A DNA stretch of 64,000 bases from contig NC_135250.1 of assembly GCF_964204865.1 (NCBI RefSeq), positions 21,567,395-21,631,394 on the forward strand. The letters run 5' to 3'. This document shows positions 33,373 through 44,935 of this stretch, piece by piece. The DNA comes from Styela clava. Lineage: Eukaryota > Chordata > Ascidiacea > Stolidobranchia > Styelidae. The notes beneath the pieces were generated by a model. It did not search any database. It worked only from the letters and a program-made list of their open reading frames with translations, and was not told the origin of the DNA. Position 1 is the first letter of the stretch. Every line of letters begins with the position of its first letter. Position numbers and translations under genes: made by a program.

Positions 33373-36300
33373 TTACCATCCTCTGACTGGAAACCATTTG
33401 TCAACTATTTTTCCTTCATTGTCTGCCACATAGTAAACAGGGTGCATAGCACATGTTGCACATGACTGTTAATAAATCAAGAAATATTAGAAATGAAAAT
33501 TTAGGTAATACAGCAAACCCCCAAAAACAGCTATGAATCAAAGCTTATGGAGTCGGTAATGCCAGAAATATTGGAAGATTCTGCTCCAAACAATAATTTT
33601 CTTCACAATTATATTCTTCTCATTTTTCAGATTAATTTTTTCAATATCAAGTTGAAGTTGAATTTTTTTTTAGTTAAAGTTGTGTAATCAAAATTTTAAA
33701 ATGTGGAATCTTATATCATGGTTTTAAATTCCACTGTCGCAAAAATACATTTGGAATGGTGTTTCACAGTAGTGGTAATACCAAAAAACATCAATGGCTA
33801 TAGAGCCAGAGGTAACAAGGTAAAATATGAGGCACCCGTGACAGAGCCACAGTTTGGGCTGGATTGCGAGCTCAAATCACCATCTTCCCATCTCTGCTAT
33901 GATTATGATTGAGAATATAAATAATTAAATAGTTTCGTATTCTAAAATTATTATTCATAACGAACATATCAAATTAATTTACCTCTTCAATTCATAAGAC
34001 CAACTCAAAAGATTGCCAATTAGGCAAGGTAAAATTATACTAGATAAATTATAAAATGAAAGATTTCAACCAATCTCTTCGCTTTTATTACACCGACTTT
34101 GCTATAGATCCGTAGTAATACTTACATGATAAGGCAGTATGAATAGCATGGACCCAATAGGGTATTTAGCAAAATCAATAGAAGTTCCATCAACATTTGT
34201 TATCTTTCCAACCTCCTGTGTCAGGTTTTCCAACCTTGGAAAATGAACAATTTCAACCAAATTAGCAAAGAAAAAAATGTGGTTGGCAAACAAGTGCTAG
34301 CTTGAAGCTTCAGAACAAATATTTGCTTTCACTAAACACAACAATCTTTTTGATTTTACAAAGCAGAACTGGTATTCACCCTTTGGTGTGAAAATTCACA
34401 CAGTTATGACATAGCTTACTGTTTACGAAGATGAAATTAATTGTGGGCGGGATGGCTTACCGGTTGAAGCCTTAAACTTAACGGTGTTGGCATCTCAGGT
34501 TACCCATCGGCCATCTTGGATTCAAATCCAATGTTCACCATCTCACCCAGGGTGTAAAAATTGGGTAGGTAACGTCAAACAAGAAAGATTTCAGTTTTTA
34601 GCTCCTCATACAGCATTAGATATCGGTGGCTGTGCTTGTATAAAAAATCTAAGCTTGTTTATCGTTTCAGATGCATACACACGGAACCACAATGCAATGG
34701 CATTCCTATTTTTACAAAATGATTTTGCTCTACTGCCACGACTTCATCTGCAAAGCCATTCAAAGTACCAATACTGAGCATGTTTGCAAATTAGTAGGAT
34801 GTTCCATCCCAACAGTCACGCCTCAATTTGCCAATACCTCATATATTGAAAATATATCAATATTATTTTTTAAATAATAAAGAAAGCGATAAAATGATTA
34901 AAAATAGCAATCACTTCAGCTCAGAATGATTCAAAATTGCCCCATAACCTCCAGAAGGCACTTTTCCGTAACCTTGTTGGGTCAATGCAGTGAATCCGCA
35001 ATCTACTACCATGTGACTGAAGCCTTTACTGCTATAATGGCCAATGATTCTGGTTGCCACCATACAGGCTATGTCACTTCTCTCACAGGAATCAAGCATT
35101 TCTTGTTGAACATCTAATAATTGAAAAATATTGAAATGAACAAGCTTACTTAATGTCACAAAGTTTCTAAATTTGTTTAAGCATAATAGGAGTTGAACAC
35201 TAAACTAATATTGTCTACATGATCTTCATCTTAAGCATACACCAAACAAAATTCTATGCCGGTCTATTGAATTGCTGATTTTATATGGCCATACTAATCT
35301 ATTACACTTCGAGGAAAATAGGTGAAGTGGGCAAAGGGTTTGGACCCAAAATCTTTCTCGCAAAGCAAACATTGTCAGTAGTCAGAAACATGACTGTCGA
35401 TTTTGACATGGATTCACTGGAGTCAATTGTCCAACTGCCTGGAAGTCAACATTTTTGATTCCTTGGGGTCAGAATCTCATACTTTGAATGGTTATATTTT
35501 TCTCTTCTGATCTGTTATTATATGAGTTAGGTACTAGTTTACCATAAAAGACATAGTTTCCAGGATGCCACTCTGTAACTTTTCTCATCATTTCAGTAGG
35601 TTGACTACATGTTGGTGTTGAACCAAGTCCATAATGCTTGCATTGTATACCAAGGGTTTTCAATCTTAAGGAATAAAACGAAATCATATTGGTATGTACC
35701 ATAATTGAAAAATTTGGGTAAAAATGAAAGAATTGCATTGCAATATTAATCTAATGAGAGCTGGTTAAAATGGCTAATTTACAATTCCAAACACTTTGTA
35801 ATGTGGAATATATCATAAATTAAGTTATTGTCAACCAATTTGGGTGGAAGTTCCGAGCTCTGAGTCGGGAGTCAAGTCCAGTCATGGGACATGTCTTATA
35901 AGAGTCTCAAGTCTAGTCTGAGTCTATCATGTATGTATGGACTGATGTCGATTTTGAGACATTCCATAAAGATGGCTCGAGTCACTTCGAATCTTTGATA
36001 AATTGTGACTAGAGGCTCCTCAACACTGCTTTCAACAGCATTATATATATATATTACTAAAGATTTGATTTGTGAAAAATATGAAATTATTATTTTGTCA
36101 TTGTTTTCACAATCTTCTTAGAATAAGTGTTAAATCTTGTATATTGATTATAGCGTTAACAAATTTGAAAGTATGTGAATATTTGTTTAAGGCAGTGGTT
36201 TTCAAATTGAGAAAGAGAATTATCATGAAACTTGTTATGTTTATGTGCCCTTCAGCGAGTATTCATCTCACTAGAGACTCCGCAGGAATGAGAGCATCAC

Positions 36301-38292
36301 AGCAGACAACTTCATGAGATGTACTGATTCCGTCCCGCTTTATATTTGTCAAAATGACTGATAATTTGAACGTCAGTGATATCACTTTTTTCTCTTTATA
36401 CCTTTCCACTGTTGCAAGTAAGTTGGTCACAACTTCATCAGCCACATTTTTGACAGTCTTGTCTGCATTAAGATGATAGGAATGTCCACAATGGGTATAG
36501 AGACCTTGAAACTGGATTTTCTCACTCTTATGGAGTAGTTTAGCAAGCTCTATGAGTTTGCTCGAGTCATGCAATGCACCAGCTGAATGGTAAAATAAAA
36601 TAATTTATAGAAGATACAGATGAATTTGAAACGTGATGATTTCGAAAACAATATATGATTTGAAATGTCAGTAACAATCTTTTCAACTCTTCAGTTCCAA
36701 TTAAGAGTAAGTGGTGCCTAGAGCTGGGCATTTCGAATCGAATAGTAAATTATTCGAATCGCTTTAGAGCAAAATTTCGAATCGCCACCATCTTGTTTAT
36801 TTTCTTTCTGCCAATGGTCGAGGTAAATTTCCTATTTTTTTAAGATGTTTTCAACGCAATTCTGACATACGACTCTTTTCTGTAGTGAGTTATTGATGAA
36901 AACGTATTTTTATTGTATGTGAACGCTCAGCAATCTGACTGAGTGATATATTCTAAGTTTTCAGTAATTTATGTGTCTTGAAAACCTAATACAATAAAAA
37001 AGTTACATACAATTCTATATCCCCAAGGTATTCGATTCGGAAATCATCAGGTATTCAGAAATGCCCAGCCCTACAGTGGTATCACATGAGAAGAAGGGTT
37101 GTAATTATCAACACATAAATACCTCTGTGATATCCACAATCCGTCAATAGAAAAATGGACCATTTCTTTCCATTTAGTAAATTAGTACTGACAAGTAAAT
37201 TGGCAGTGTCAATTGTGTCTATCATCACATGGAATTCTGACAGTTTTTCAGATAAAGCTTTGCATCTGAAAACTGAAAAACTGTAGACACGGTGGCCAGG
37301 GCACCTGACTTGACATTACATGCAACTCAAATTATAAAATTTGTGGGAATTAGAATAGACCCAAACTGGAATTTATTTACCTTTTGATCTTGTCGGGATC
37401 ATTTATCAAGGGGACAGCATACAATATATCATCAAAACCATTTTCAGCCAGAGCTTCTGCTTCAGGAAGAGTTGAAACCACAAGACCACGTTTTGATCCA
37501 GCAGTTTGGAGTTCGGCTACTTTTCTGCAAGTATTTATCTATGAAAGATCTTTATTTGTTAAATCGACAATTCTAAGAGAATGGATTCTCATCTTTTTAG
37601 ACACAAAGCGGATTCGATTTTCTTTGCAACTAATGGACCGACCGATTTAAAAATTTTCGTACCGAACGATGGTATAAGCTGATAGAAGTCTATTATATTT
37701 TTTAATTTCCTCCTAGTTCTCGGTTGAGCAATACTCTATATTTCACACAAAACCGCTGTTTTATTTTAATTAATAAAGGGAACATTTTCATATGAATTAT
37801 GGGAACACTTCATTCTGTCACGCTTGCCTGTCAATCTATTTAGCAATCTCAGTGCTCAGCTAAGACCCAACTGTGTTGGTACTGATGAGCAACCTACATG
37901 TCCATATATTTGGGCATTGCTCTCTCGTTTTAATAATGATAATACAGCAGGGAGATAAACAATTGCTGGATTGAAGTTCATATTTTTTGGTGATTGGATT
38001 CTTCACATTTAGAAAGATATTAACAATTCAAAACGGTTTGATCATATGGCAAGCCATGGGACCTCATTCCCCTTGCCAGTTCCCACCAACTGCGCCTGCC
38101 TGATCAAGTGTGCACATCTTTAAAATAGTTGATCCTTCCGGATATAAAGACTTACACAACTTTTGAAGTTTTGAAATGGGGCCGAAGTCTAACGCCATAT
38201 TTCTTAGACCTTTTTTCCATATCTTTTATATTCTTTTTAACTTTGTCAATGTACACGATCAATGCCGGAGTAGGAAGGTCAGAAATATCCAT
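33373..38292 (-). CDS. DSDH: D-serine dehydratase, eukaryotic PLP/zinc type
   Basis: Converts D-serine to pyruvate and ammonia. Exons in transcript order: 38292-38156, 37524-37381, 37265-37123, 36582-36402, 35664-35543, 35113-34915, 34234-34126, 33465-33373. All introns are GT-AG with phases that join exactly, giving 375 residues; the chicken enzyme is about the same length. The N-terminal half is the alanine-racemase-like barrel. RPHFKTSK carries K41, the expected PLP Schiff-base lysine. Other family blocks seen: [63 protein letters not shown] and LTQEVG. The C-terminal domain keeps the zinc ligands H345 and C347 in LPYHSC, then ends in PVRGW as in the family. Relatives include fungal Dsd1p and bacterial D-threonine aldolases; the H-x-C pair and overall match favour D-serine dehydratase. 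It probably removes D-serine in the cytosol. Confidence 0.95.
34443..34655 (+). repeat. tRNA-derived SINE-A, fullest copy
   Basis: The head GGGATGGCTTACCGGTTGAA (A-box-like) is followed by GGATTCAAATCC (B-box-like) and then ACCATCTCACCCAGGGTGTA and the ATTAGATATCGGTGGCTGTG tail. It lies in an intron of the D-serine dehydratase gene, opposite strand. Fragments at 1-75 and 15661-15720, and the tail alone near 38594-38650, share these blocks. Confidence 0.7.
36718..37074. mobile_element. Short non-autonomous hAT-like element in the dehydratase gene
   Basis: The ends are CTAGAGCTGGGCATTTCGAA and GAAATGCCCAGCCCTAC, inverted with few mismatches. Subterminal ATTCGAATC motifs match the style of 26310-27999. 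Flanks AGTGGTGC (36710-36717) and AGTGGTAT (37075-37082) agree at 6 of 8 bases, fitting an aged 8-bp hAT duplication. It is intronic, between dehydratase exons 3 and 4. Confidence 0.7.
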
Positions 38293-40617
38293 GGCGGGAG
38301 CAACAGTAACATATAATTTGACAACCTTAAACTACAGAATTTTATTTGAAAGATGAAATATTTTATCAACCAGTATCAACGATTTCATAGAATAACATTT
38401 AAGAAATGAGAAAGAAAAAATAGAATTTTTATTTTCGTCTCGACATATACCGCAGGTACAATGATTCAGTAAAATCAAAATATATACGAGTGAGTGTAAA
38501 TGCGAGTGAAAACGGCTAACTGAGGAAGAAAATTTTAAATTATTCGAACCTATATTGATAATATTTCAGTTTAATCAATGTGAATTTATGACCCTTTCCA
38601 CACATCATTAGATATCAGTGGCTGCTATACAGGGCCTTGTTCGAGAGCGCAAGGTGTAAATTTATAAGTGTCATAATATGGAAATAATATTTTAATTTGA
38701 TCAATGTGAATTACACTACTTCCCATACTAAACATAGATTAGCTTCCAAAAACAATAACCAGTGTCATGTCAAAAAAAAACTAGAAAAACTATCATAATT
38801 CAGAATAATAATAAAAAAAAAATATGAATAACAGAAAAAAATTGCACGATAATTACAGAATATAAATCTCTAAGTAACAAAGAAATTACTAAAGGCACAA
38901 CAAAAGTTCAGTGAACAATTTAATACAAGACATTAATTCACAAAGAAGGTAGATTTCATCCAATTCCAAATGTATTTGAAAGTGTTTATTTCGGTGAATT
39001 ACAATTTTTCAATTGAAAATGTGTCAGAGAATATTTTCTTAGAATCTAGTCAGAATGGATAAGTGTTCCTCCACTGTGATAACCAACATTGACAGATTGA
39101 TAAATATGGAAATCCTATGTTATCCTAAAATAATATATAAATATATCATAATTGCAAGATTTTGTGTTGAAACAAACTGAAGTTTTGCAACAGCTGTATT
39201 TCTAAAATTAAATAAGATATTAAAAAGTATTTTGAATATCATCTCTGAATTGGGTGGGAGTAAAATCATTGATAGCAATATCAATATTATAAATGTACAA
39301 TTGTAAATAAGAATGCATAAAAATATCAAGTGAAGAAATTGTGTATGTTTACTAAGAAATAGAACTACGTTTAGGGAAATAAAATATGCAATAGAATGAT
39401 AAATACCATAATTAATATAGAGATAATGCAATAATGATTTTCAAACTATTCTAAAAGGATGTATCTACAAGATAAAAAAAATCAATAATGGCAGACAAAA
39501 CCAAACATACAATAGCTAAATTTACACACAGAAAAGAGCAAATATAAATAATGCTGAAAGCAATACATGGAAAGCCAAAGTACTTATCCATAAATATTTA
39601 AAAAAAAATTAAATACAATACTTATGTTTCCATCTTTGATATTAGGTGGTCTTATGTTCTCAATATTACAAAATACTAATGTAAAAAAATTGCTCAAAGT
39701 GCTCAAATTGCTTAAAAAGTGAATTAATATTTCCACATGATGTGAATGGTAAGGAATTCTCATGCCATTCTTTAATTTTAAGAAAGGAAATAGATAAATA
39801 AATCTCAGGAATGCTTTCATCAGGCTACTCAAATATTTAAAGTTACCGTGAGTCATGTTTGACAGCTAGATAACTTAAAAGAGCACTACTGAACTTTTCA
39901 ATATATATTTAATGAGACTGTGAAAGATAGTTTTAAACGATGAGAAAATATATGCCATATTGAGTTATGATATCCATACAAGATTGCAACTCAAAACTAA
40001 ACAATGATATTTATTTCAATCTTTGAATAGGGTACCTTAGTTGGACATAACAGACTTTCGACCCCCAAGCTTTTCCATAGGCATAAGACGGTTTGAGTTA
40101 TGATTTTCAGTCGCTTTGGGAGTTGCCCAACCATAATAATATACAACTATGTGGTTTTTTAGGACATTTGAACATATTCACCAAAGCAGTGACAATAACA
40201 TGCCGGAAGAGATACAATCCTAATACTAACTATGCCAAAATTTTCAAACAACTGAATTATTTATGATTGATTGAACTGATTATTATGGTTGATTTTGCCA
40301 TATTTGTGCATCATGAGCAAAATTAAGAGTCACGAGGAGAGAAATAGTGTTGTGCGCGTGCTCGTAAAAAACGACGGTTGTTAATCAATAAATTGTGTAC
40401 TTCAAATATCAAAATTATTACGCAATAGCCAAAACCGAATCCTTCTGGATTCGAATCCTCAGGCTTCGATATTCTGAATTGCTCATCCCCATCCAAGGCG
40501 ACTAAAAATCAAAATCAATCTGTCTTATCCAATCCTGTGGTTAGAAAAGTCCGATGGCCAGATGTCTGGGTCAAAACGCTTATGGGTCGAAAAGTTTGTA
40601 TACCCTTAGGTTAAAAT
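38293..40617. other. Intergenic DNA and likely 3' UTR of the KCNMB-like gene
   Basis: Strongly AT-rich. A SINE-A tail fragment (ATTAGATATCAGTGGCTGCT) lies near 38610. No additional exon could be supported. Confidence 0.4.
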
Positions 40618-42156
40618 TTACACATTAGATTCATCCTTTCCTGAATACATATCAACAGTTTGCATTGGTAAATCTTTTTGTCTTTGAGCAAAAGAATAAT
40701 ATCCATCGATATCATCTTCACTCACAGCTGCGTCGGAATCTGATGAATCAGAATTTAATTTTTTTTCTTGATAGAACATACGACCATTAGTATGAAGAAC
40801 TGGAGGAAAAGATTGAAGTATTGCGGCTGCCCGCAGTTTTGAAGAATTTTTTGTTTTATGACGATCCCCAGCAGAAAATGAAGAGTACGCAAAATTGTAG
40901 ACGTTTTGATGTAAAAGTGAGTTTCCATTGTATTTCGGTCGACGAAAAGTACTCATAGGAGAGAATGAAAGAACTGGCAAGGTATGATGAGAGGAACCAG
41001 CTTGATATCTATCCTTAAATCGCATGTTTTTGTGAGACAATGAATGATGCGTTCTTGGGTTTTCATAAGTCATCACAAGTCCATTAATATTATGTTGAGA
41101 TACAGCAAGATCCAAGTGATGAAGATTAAAATTTTCTTCATCTTCTGTGTCGATATTTTCATTGCACTCAGAAAGTTTGATATCGTTTGCAACGTTATGA
41201 TTATCATTCAAACTACATAGACTTGGCAAACTCAGACTCAATTTTTTAGTGCTTTCGTTATTTTTTGCAAACATGTTTATTCCATTACTGTGTTCAATTC
41301 TCACACCTAATGTTTTCCCTAACTTTTGTTTTCTCCATTCCGCAGCATGTAAACGTGCCATTTGTTGTCTTTTACGTTTGTATGCGATTTCCTCTCTTAT
41401 ACATTTATTGATCATACGATTTTGCTTCGCATCATAGCAGACAAATCCCCAAGCAAGCAAGTATATTAGGCATGATAAAATTGGCCATGATACAGCATGA
41501 ATCATCATATTAACATCCAAAACTAAATCTCGTACAATTTCATCTGGTTTGTTTGGATTGAAATAACAAGGAAAAACAGAGCCAGCAACCCCAAGTTGAT
41601 CAAGAAAATTCTCCACACAAAGAGTTGGATTGTAATTTTCTTTCCAGCTTTCGCAAGCATCTTGATATTCATGGAGTAAACCATGCGTACCAAAAGTATA
41701 TGAACATGGGTTACAATTAACCAACGCTTGTTCATTTTCCATTAGAATTCCACTTTCATATTTCCCACTTGTTCCTGTAGCATACAGAACCGTAACTTTG
41801 ACGCACGGGTTGAATATATCTGTTCCAGCGCTACAACTCGCAGATGATTCGTTGAGAATAACATGTTCGGAAACCTCACATTTAGTTCTGGTAAAATCTC
41901 GTGTTAGTATATAGGGACGAACAACAAATATTGCCACAAGAATAATAATAAGTACCATAGCCAGGACTACAGGAACTCCAAAAAGTAGAAGTAGACGTAG
42001 CAAATTAGCACTCCACTCTCTTAATTTTTCACTAGTTGACATCCTTCCGTGCCGCATTTCTTTTATTTCCTCTTTTTCCATTCTTGTCAAAAACTTGTTG
42101 TTATGTCTTGTGTCTGGGTCAATCGCAACTCCATTATCCATTCCTAGAGCAGTCAT
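40618..42156 (-). CDS. KCNMB: BK-channel beta-subunit-like protein with long cytoplasmic tail
   Basis: Single-exon frame of 512 residues. Layout: ~50-residue N-terminus, membrane segment 1 at about 52-80, a ~138-residue extracellular loop, membrane segment 2 at about 219-241, then a ~270-residue basic and serine-rich tail. This two-pass topology with a cysteine-rich loop is that of KCNMB auxiliary subunits of the calcium-activated K+ channel. Eight loop cysteines are present (93, 108, 118, 148, 151, 168, 180, 197). N102 in NES is a glycosylation sequon. FPCYFNPNKPDEIV and HAVSWPIL match the KCNMB pattern near the second segment. Vertebrate KCNMB proteins are about 190-280 residues, so the tail is extra: it has a basic run (KRKRQQ), an acidic DTEDEEN and a DSSDSD patch with possible CK2 sites. 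It is expected to tune gating of the channel at the plasma membrane. Vertebrate genes have introns; this one shows none. Confidence 0.82.
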   Translation of the reverse strand: MTALGMDNGVAIDPDTRHNNKFLTRMEKEEIKEMRHGRMSTSEKLREWSANLLRLLLLFGVPVVLAMVLIIILVAIFVVRPYILTRDFTRTKCEVSEHVILNESSASCSAGTDIFNPCVKVTVLYATGTSGKYESGILMENEQALVNCNPCSYTFGTHGLLHEYQDACESWKENYNPTLCVENFLDQLGVAGSVFPCYFNPNKPDEIVRDLVLDVNMMIHAVSWPILSCLIYLLAWGFVCYDAKQNRMINKCIREEIAYKRKRQQMARLHAAEWRKQKLGKTLGVRIEHSNGINMFAKNNESTKKLSLSLPSLCSLNDNHNVANDIKLSECNENIDTEDEENFNLHHLDLAVSQHNINGLVMTYENPRTHHSLSHKNMRFKDRYQAGSSHHTLPVLSFSPMSTFRRPKYNGNSLLHQNVYNFAYSSFSAGDRHKTKNSSKLRAAAILQSFPPVLHTNGRMFYQEKKLNSDSSDSDAAVSEDDIDGYYSFAQRQKDLPMQTVDMYSGKDESNV

Positions 42157-42393
42157 TTGCTAGCTAAGTCAATATCTAAATCCGCTAGTTTAATATATTA
42201 TGCAGTTAACGCAGCCTATATGACATGCTGACATGGAATAACAGATAAATCTGTAAATATTCAAATGTACAGGAAACATAATAAAACTAAAATGAAACAG
42301 TATGTCATGTACGCTGTCAATTTGTCTGAATGCGATACTGATGTATGCTCTCGTTGAATGTGGCCTTGGTAAATTGAGTCTAGTATAGTTTAG

Positions 42394-43216
42394 TACCACA
42401 AGTAGGGTGGCTTAACCGCTTTGCGGCCATCAACTTCCTAGATCTAATTAATGTCGAAAAAATTAGCGAACCGCAACTATATTTCTCACGCGTGATCCTC
42501 ATCTTGTCCCTCACAGCTCTGCAAAATTACACTAAAATGCGGCCACAAACAAAAAAGTTACGACCGAAAACCCAACCGAAGAAAAAAAACAGATTATTTT
42601 TTTATGTTGCAAACTACCTGTTTTCCCATTAAAATAACTTGTAAATCCATACAAATATAAGAGATAAAGATATGAAACTTGGCAGGTGGGTAGAGTTGTG
42701 TTTCTTTTAACCATCTTTAAATTTTCGCGTTTCTACATTTAAAGGAGGGGGAATAGGGGGGTGCGTATTTCCAATACGTCGATAACATCTTTGTAGACCA
42801 ATTTGCGACCACCGTGTTTTTGTCTGTTTGATTGCTGTGATGCGGTGCTTTGTATATAATTTGACAAGTTTTGTTCAAAATGACCGTGTTCTTAGAATAT
42901 ATGACGGTCAGAAATGCAATTAGAAGCCTAATTTTTTCACGCATGGCTGCGTATGCTCTTGTCTCACCGCAGCAGAAACGATGTTCAAGGCTTGAAATAC
43001 GTGGTCGCACACTGGTCGTTCGGTCGCGAATACCTCTGCCGAGTGTCGTACTTTGGTGGTTTGTATAGCTTTAACCCCTGGTCGTAGAAAGTTAATTCGA
43101 GGTTTAGCGTGTAGAATACATGCCAATGCACCCACGGTGAAAAAATTAACGGGTTAGAAATATTGGTTTTATAGCCGTTTGAATGAAATCGTCCGCAGAC
43201 TGGCTATACCACCCTA
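42394..43216. repeat. AGTAGGGTGG inverted-repeat element
   Basis: Left AAGTAGGGTGGCTTAACCG with TGCGG following. The right end, read inverted, is GAAGTAGGGTGGTATAGCC with TGCGG at the same spacing. The interior has no long frame. It lies just upstream of the KCNMB-like start codon, so it may contribute to that promoter. Confidence 0.5.
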
Positions 43217-43613
43217 CTTCCAGTGGGTATAGCCTACGAATTTTGCATATGTTATTCCTAACCCCCACCTGACTATGCCATCTAAACATTACGTCACTAC
43301 GACGTCACCATCACGTTATAGCGCTTGCCAAAGTATAATTACAATCGCCCGAAATAGCATCTGCGCTGCCGATAACAAACTCACTAAAGGCGGCGATCTC
43401 TCTCTTATCGTGATCGTTGTGACAAGAAAACGAGAAAAATAGCTTGCTCGATTTCGGGTGATCGTTTGCGCGTTTTGGACGACCATCCGCATACTTTGGT
43501 GGGTCTTTTTACGCACTGTGACGCTGAAATGACAGATTTTTTGGTGACGTAGTCAGGTGGGGGTTAGGATTGCCAAATGCAAAAATTGTTGCCCAGACCA
43601 ACTAGAAGTGCAT
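43206..43613. mobile_element. Long-inverted-repeat element (CCTAACCCCCACCTGACTA)
   Basis: Both ends carry, in inverted orientation, ACTTC.AGT.GGT, AATTTTGCAT and CCTAACCCCCACCTGACTA over about 55-60 bp. The centre is comparatively GC-rich and contains TACGTCACTACGACGTCACC, two CRE-like sites. A third, solo copy of the end occurs at 44156-44242. No coding capacity. Confidence 0.65.
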
Positions 43614-44155
43614 GTGGTACTGAACTACGGTATACCAGACCCGGTAAATTTACTTCTGTACTTGGATCAAAAAAAAAGACTACCGGTACTCCAAATAAAA
43701 TCAGAAAATAGAGATAGCCCTATTCTATGACTAAAATATTAAAATACCAATTGCATTGAAACGTTGTCTTTATCTAAGCAGTAATACTCAAATTTAAGCT
43801 CAAAATGGCAACTTACAGTAGACTTAGTCCAAGACTCTTTCCAGACTTCAGAACTTAAAATTTTGTCTGAATTCAGAAATTCTCTATACATGCTATTCGG
43901 TACGGTACGAGCATGAAAGCTGAATAATTTAACGGAGTCAGAACTTTAGTTTTTGTTGAAATCTTGCAACAACTCCTCATCCAGTTGATAATTAGTTATC
44001 GTACATTGCGTACCGGTACACTCCGGTACCGGTACCGGTACACCTCCTATTGCATTATTGAATGATGACAAATTACACAAAAATAGATTTAGTAGAAGTG
44101 AAGCGCTGCATTGTTTAAGAGCGAGCAGTCAATAAAGCAATAACGGGTTTCGTTA

Positions 44156-44242
44156 AATACACGCCGCAAGTACTTCTAGTTGGCCTGGCTAGACAATTTT
44201 TGTATATATGTCCTTACTAACCGAAACCCCCACCTGACGGCT
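44156..44242 (+). repeat. Solo end of the CCCCCACCTGAC element
   Basis: TACTTCTAGTTGGCCTGGCT, then ACAATTTTTG and CCCCCACCTGAC, matches the inverted ends of 43206-43613. No partner end is found, and the tandem duplication starts immediately after it. Confidence 0.55.
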
Positions 44243-44935
44243 GACGGACAACTCGCCATAGAAAATGCGAAACGACGTACAACTCACCAGGCCTCTCTGT
44301 TGTCGAGTTGTCTCTGGTGAGTTGTCCGTGTAGTCGAGTTGTCCGCCTCCCTGTTCAGCTACCGCAGGTGATTAGACCTCTGTCAAGTTAGCAGAAAATC
44401 ATAAAATTGAAGCTGACAGAATCGCAAAAATCCCTACGCGTAAAAACAATTTTCACACTTTTTTGTTTGAAATATATAAAAGTGTGCATGTTGATTAGTT
44501 TTACTTTTTTAGTATTAGTATTCATTTAGGTTTTCACAACTGCAAATTATGTAAAACAATTAGTAACTACACCAGGGTGGCCCTCTGACGGCTGACGGAC
44601 AACTCGCCATAGAAAATGCGAAACAACGTACAACTCACCAGGCCTCTCTGTTGACGAGTTGTCTCTGGTGAGTTGTCCGTGTAGTCGAGTTGTCCGCCTC
44701 CCTGTTCAGCTACCGCAGGTGATTAGACCTCTGTCAAGTTAGCAGAAAATCATAAAATTGAAGCTGACAGAATCGCAAAAATCCCTACGCGTAAAAACAA
44801 TTTCCACCCTTTTTTTGGTTGAAATATATAAAAGTGTGCATGTTGATTAGTTTTACTTTTTTAGTATTAGTATTCATTTAGGTTTTCACGACTGCAAATT
44901 ATGTAAAACAATTAGTAACTACACCAGGGTGGCCC
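44234..44935 (+). repeat. 351-bp tandem duplication, two near-identical units
   Basis: Unit 1 begins CTGACGGCTGACGG at 44234 and unit 2 at 44585; both end in CACCAGGGTGGCCC. Only a handful of differences are visible (for example CGACG against CAACG, TTGTCGAG against TTGACGAG), so it is recent. Each unit contains inverted arms CAACTCACCAG / CTGGTGAGTTG (44282-44292, 44316-44326) inside GGACAACTCG / CGAGTTGTCC (44246-44255, 44337-44346). Confidence 0.92.

Noticed and set aside
40618..42156. Possible functional link between D-serine dehydratase and the BK beta-like gene as neighbours
   Set aside because: Same strand and 2.3 kb apart, but with separate structure and no shared promoter evidence; adjacency alone is not support.
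43995..44045. Repeated GGTACCGGTACC motif
   Set aside because: Short simple-sequence run with no flanking structure; not evidence of a regulatory array.
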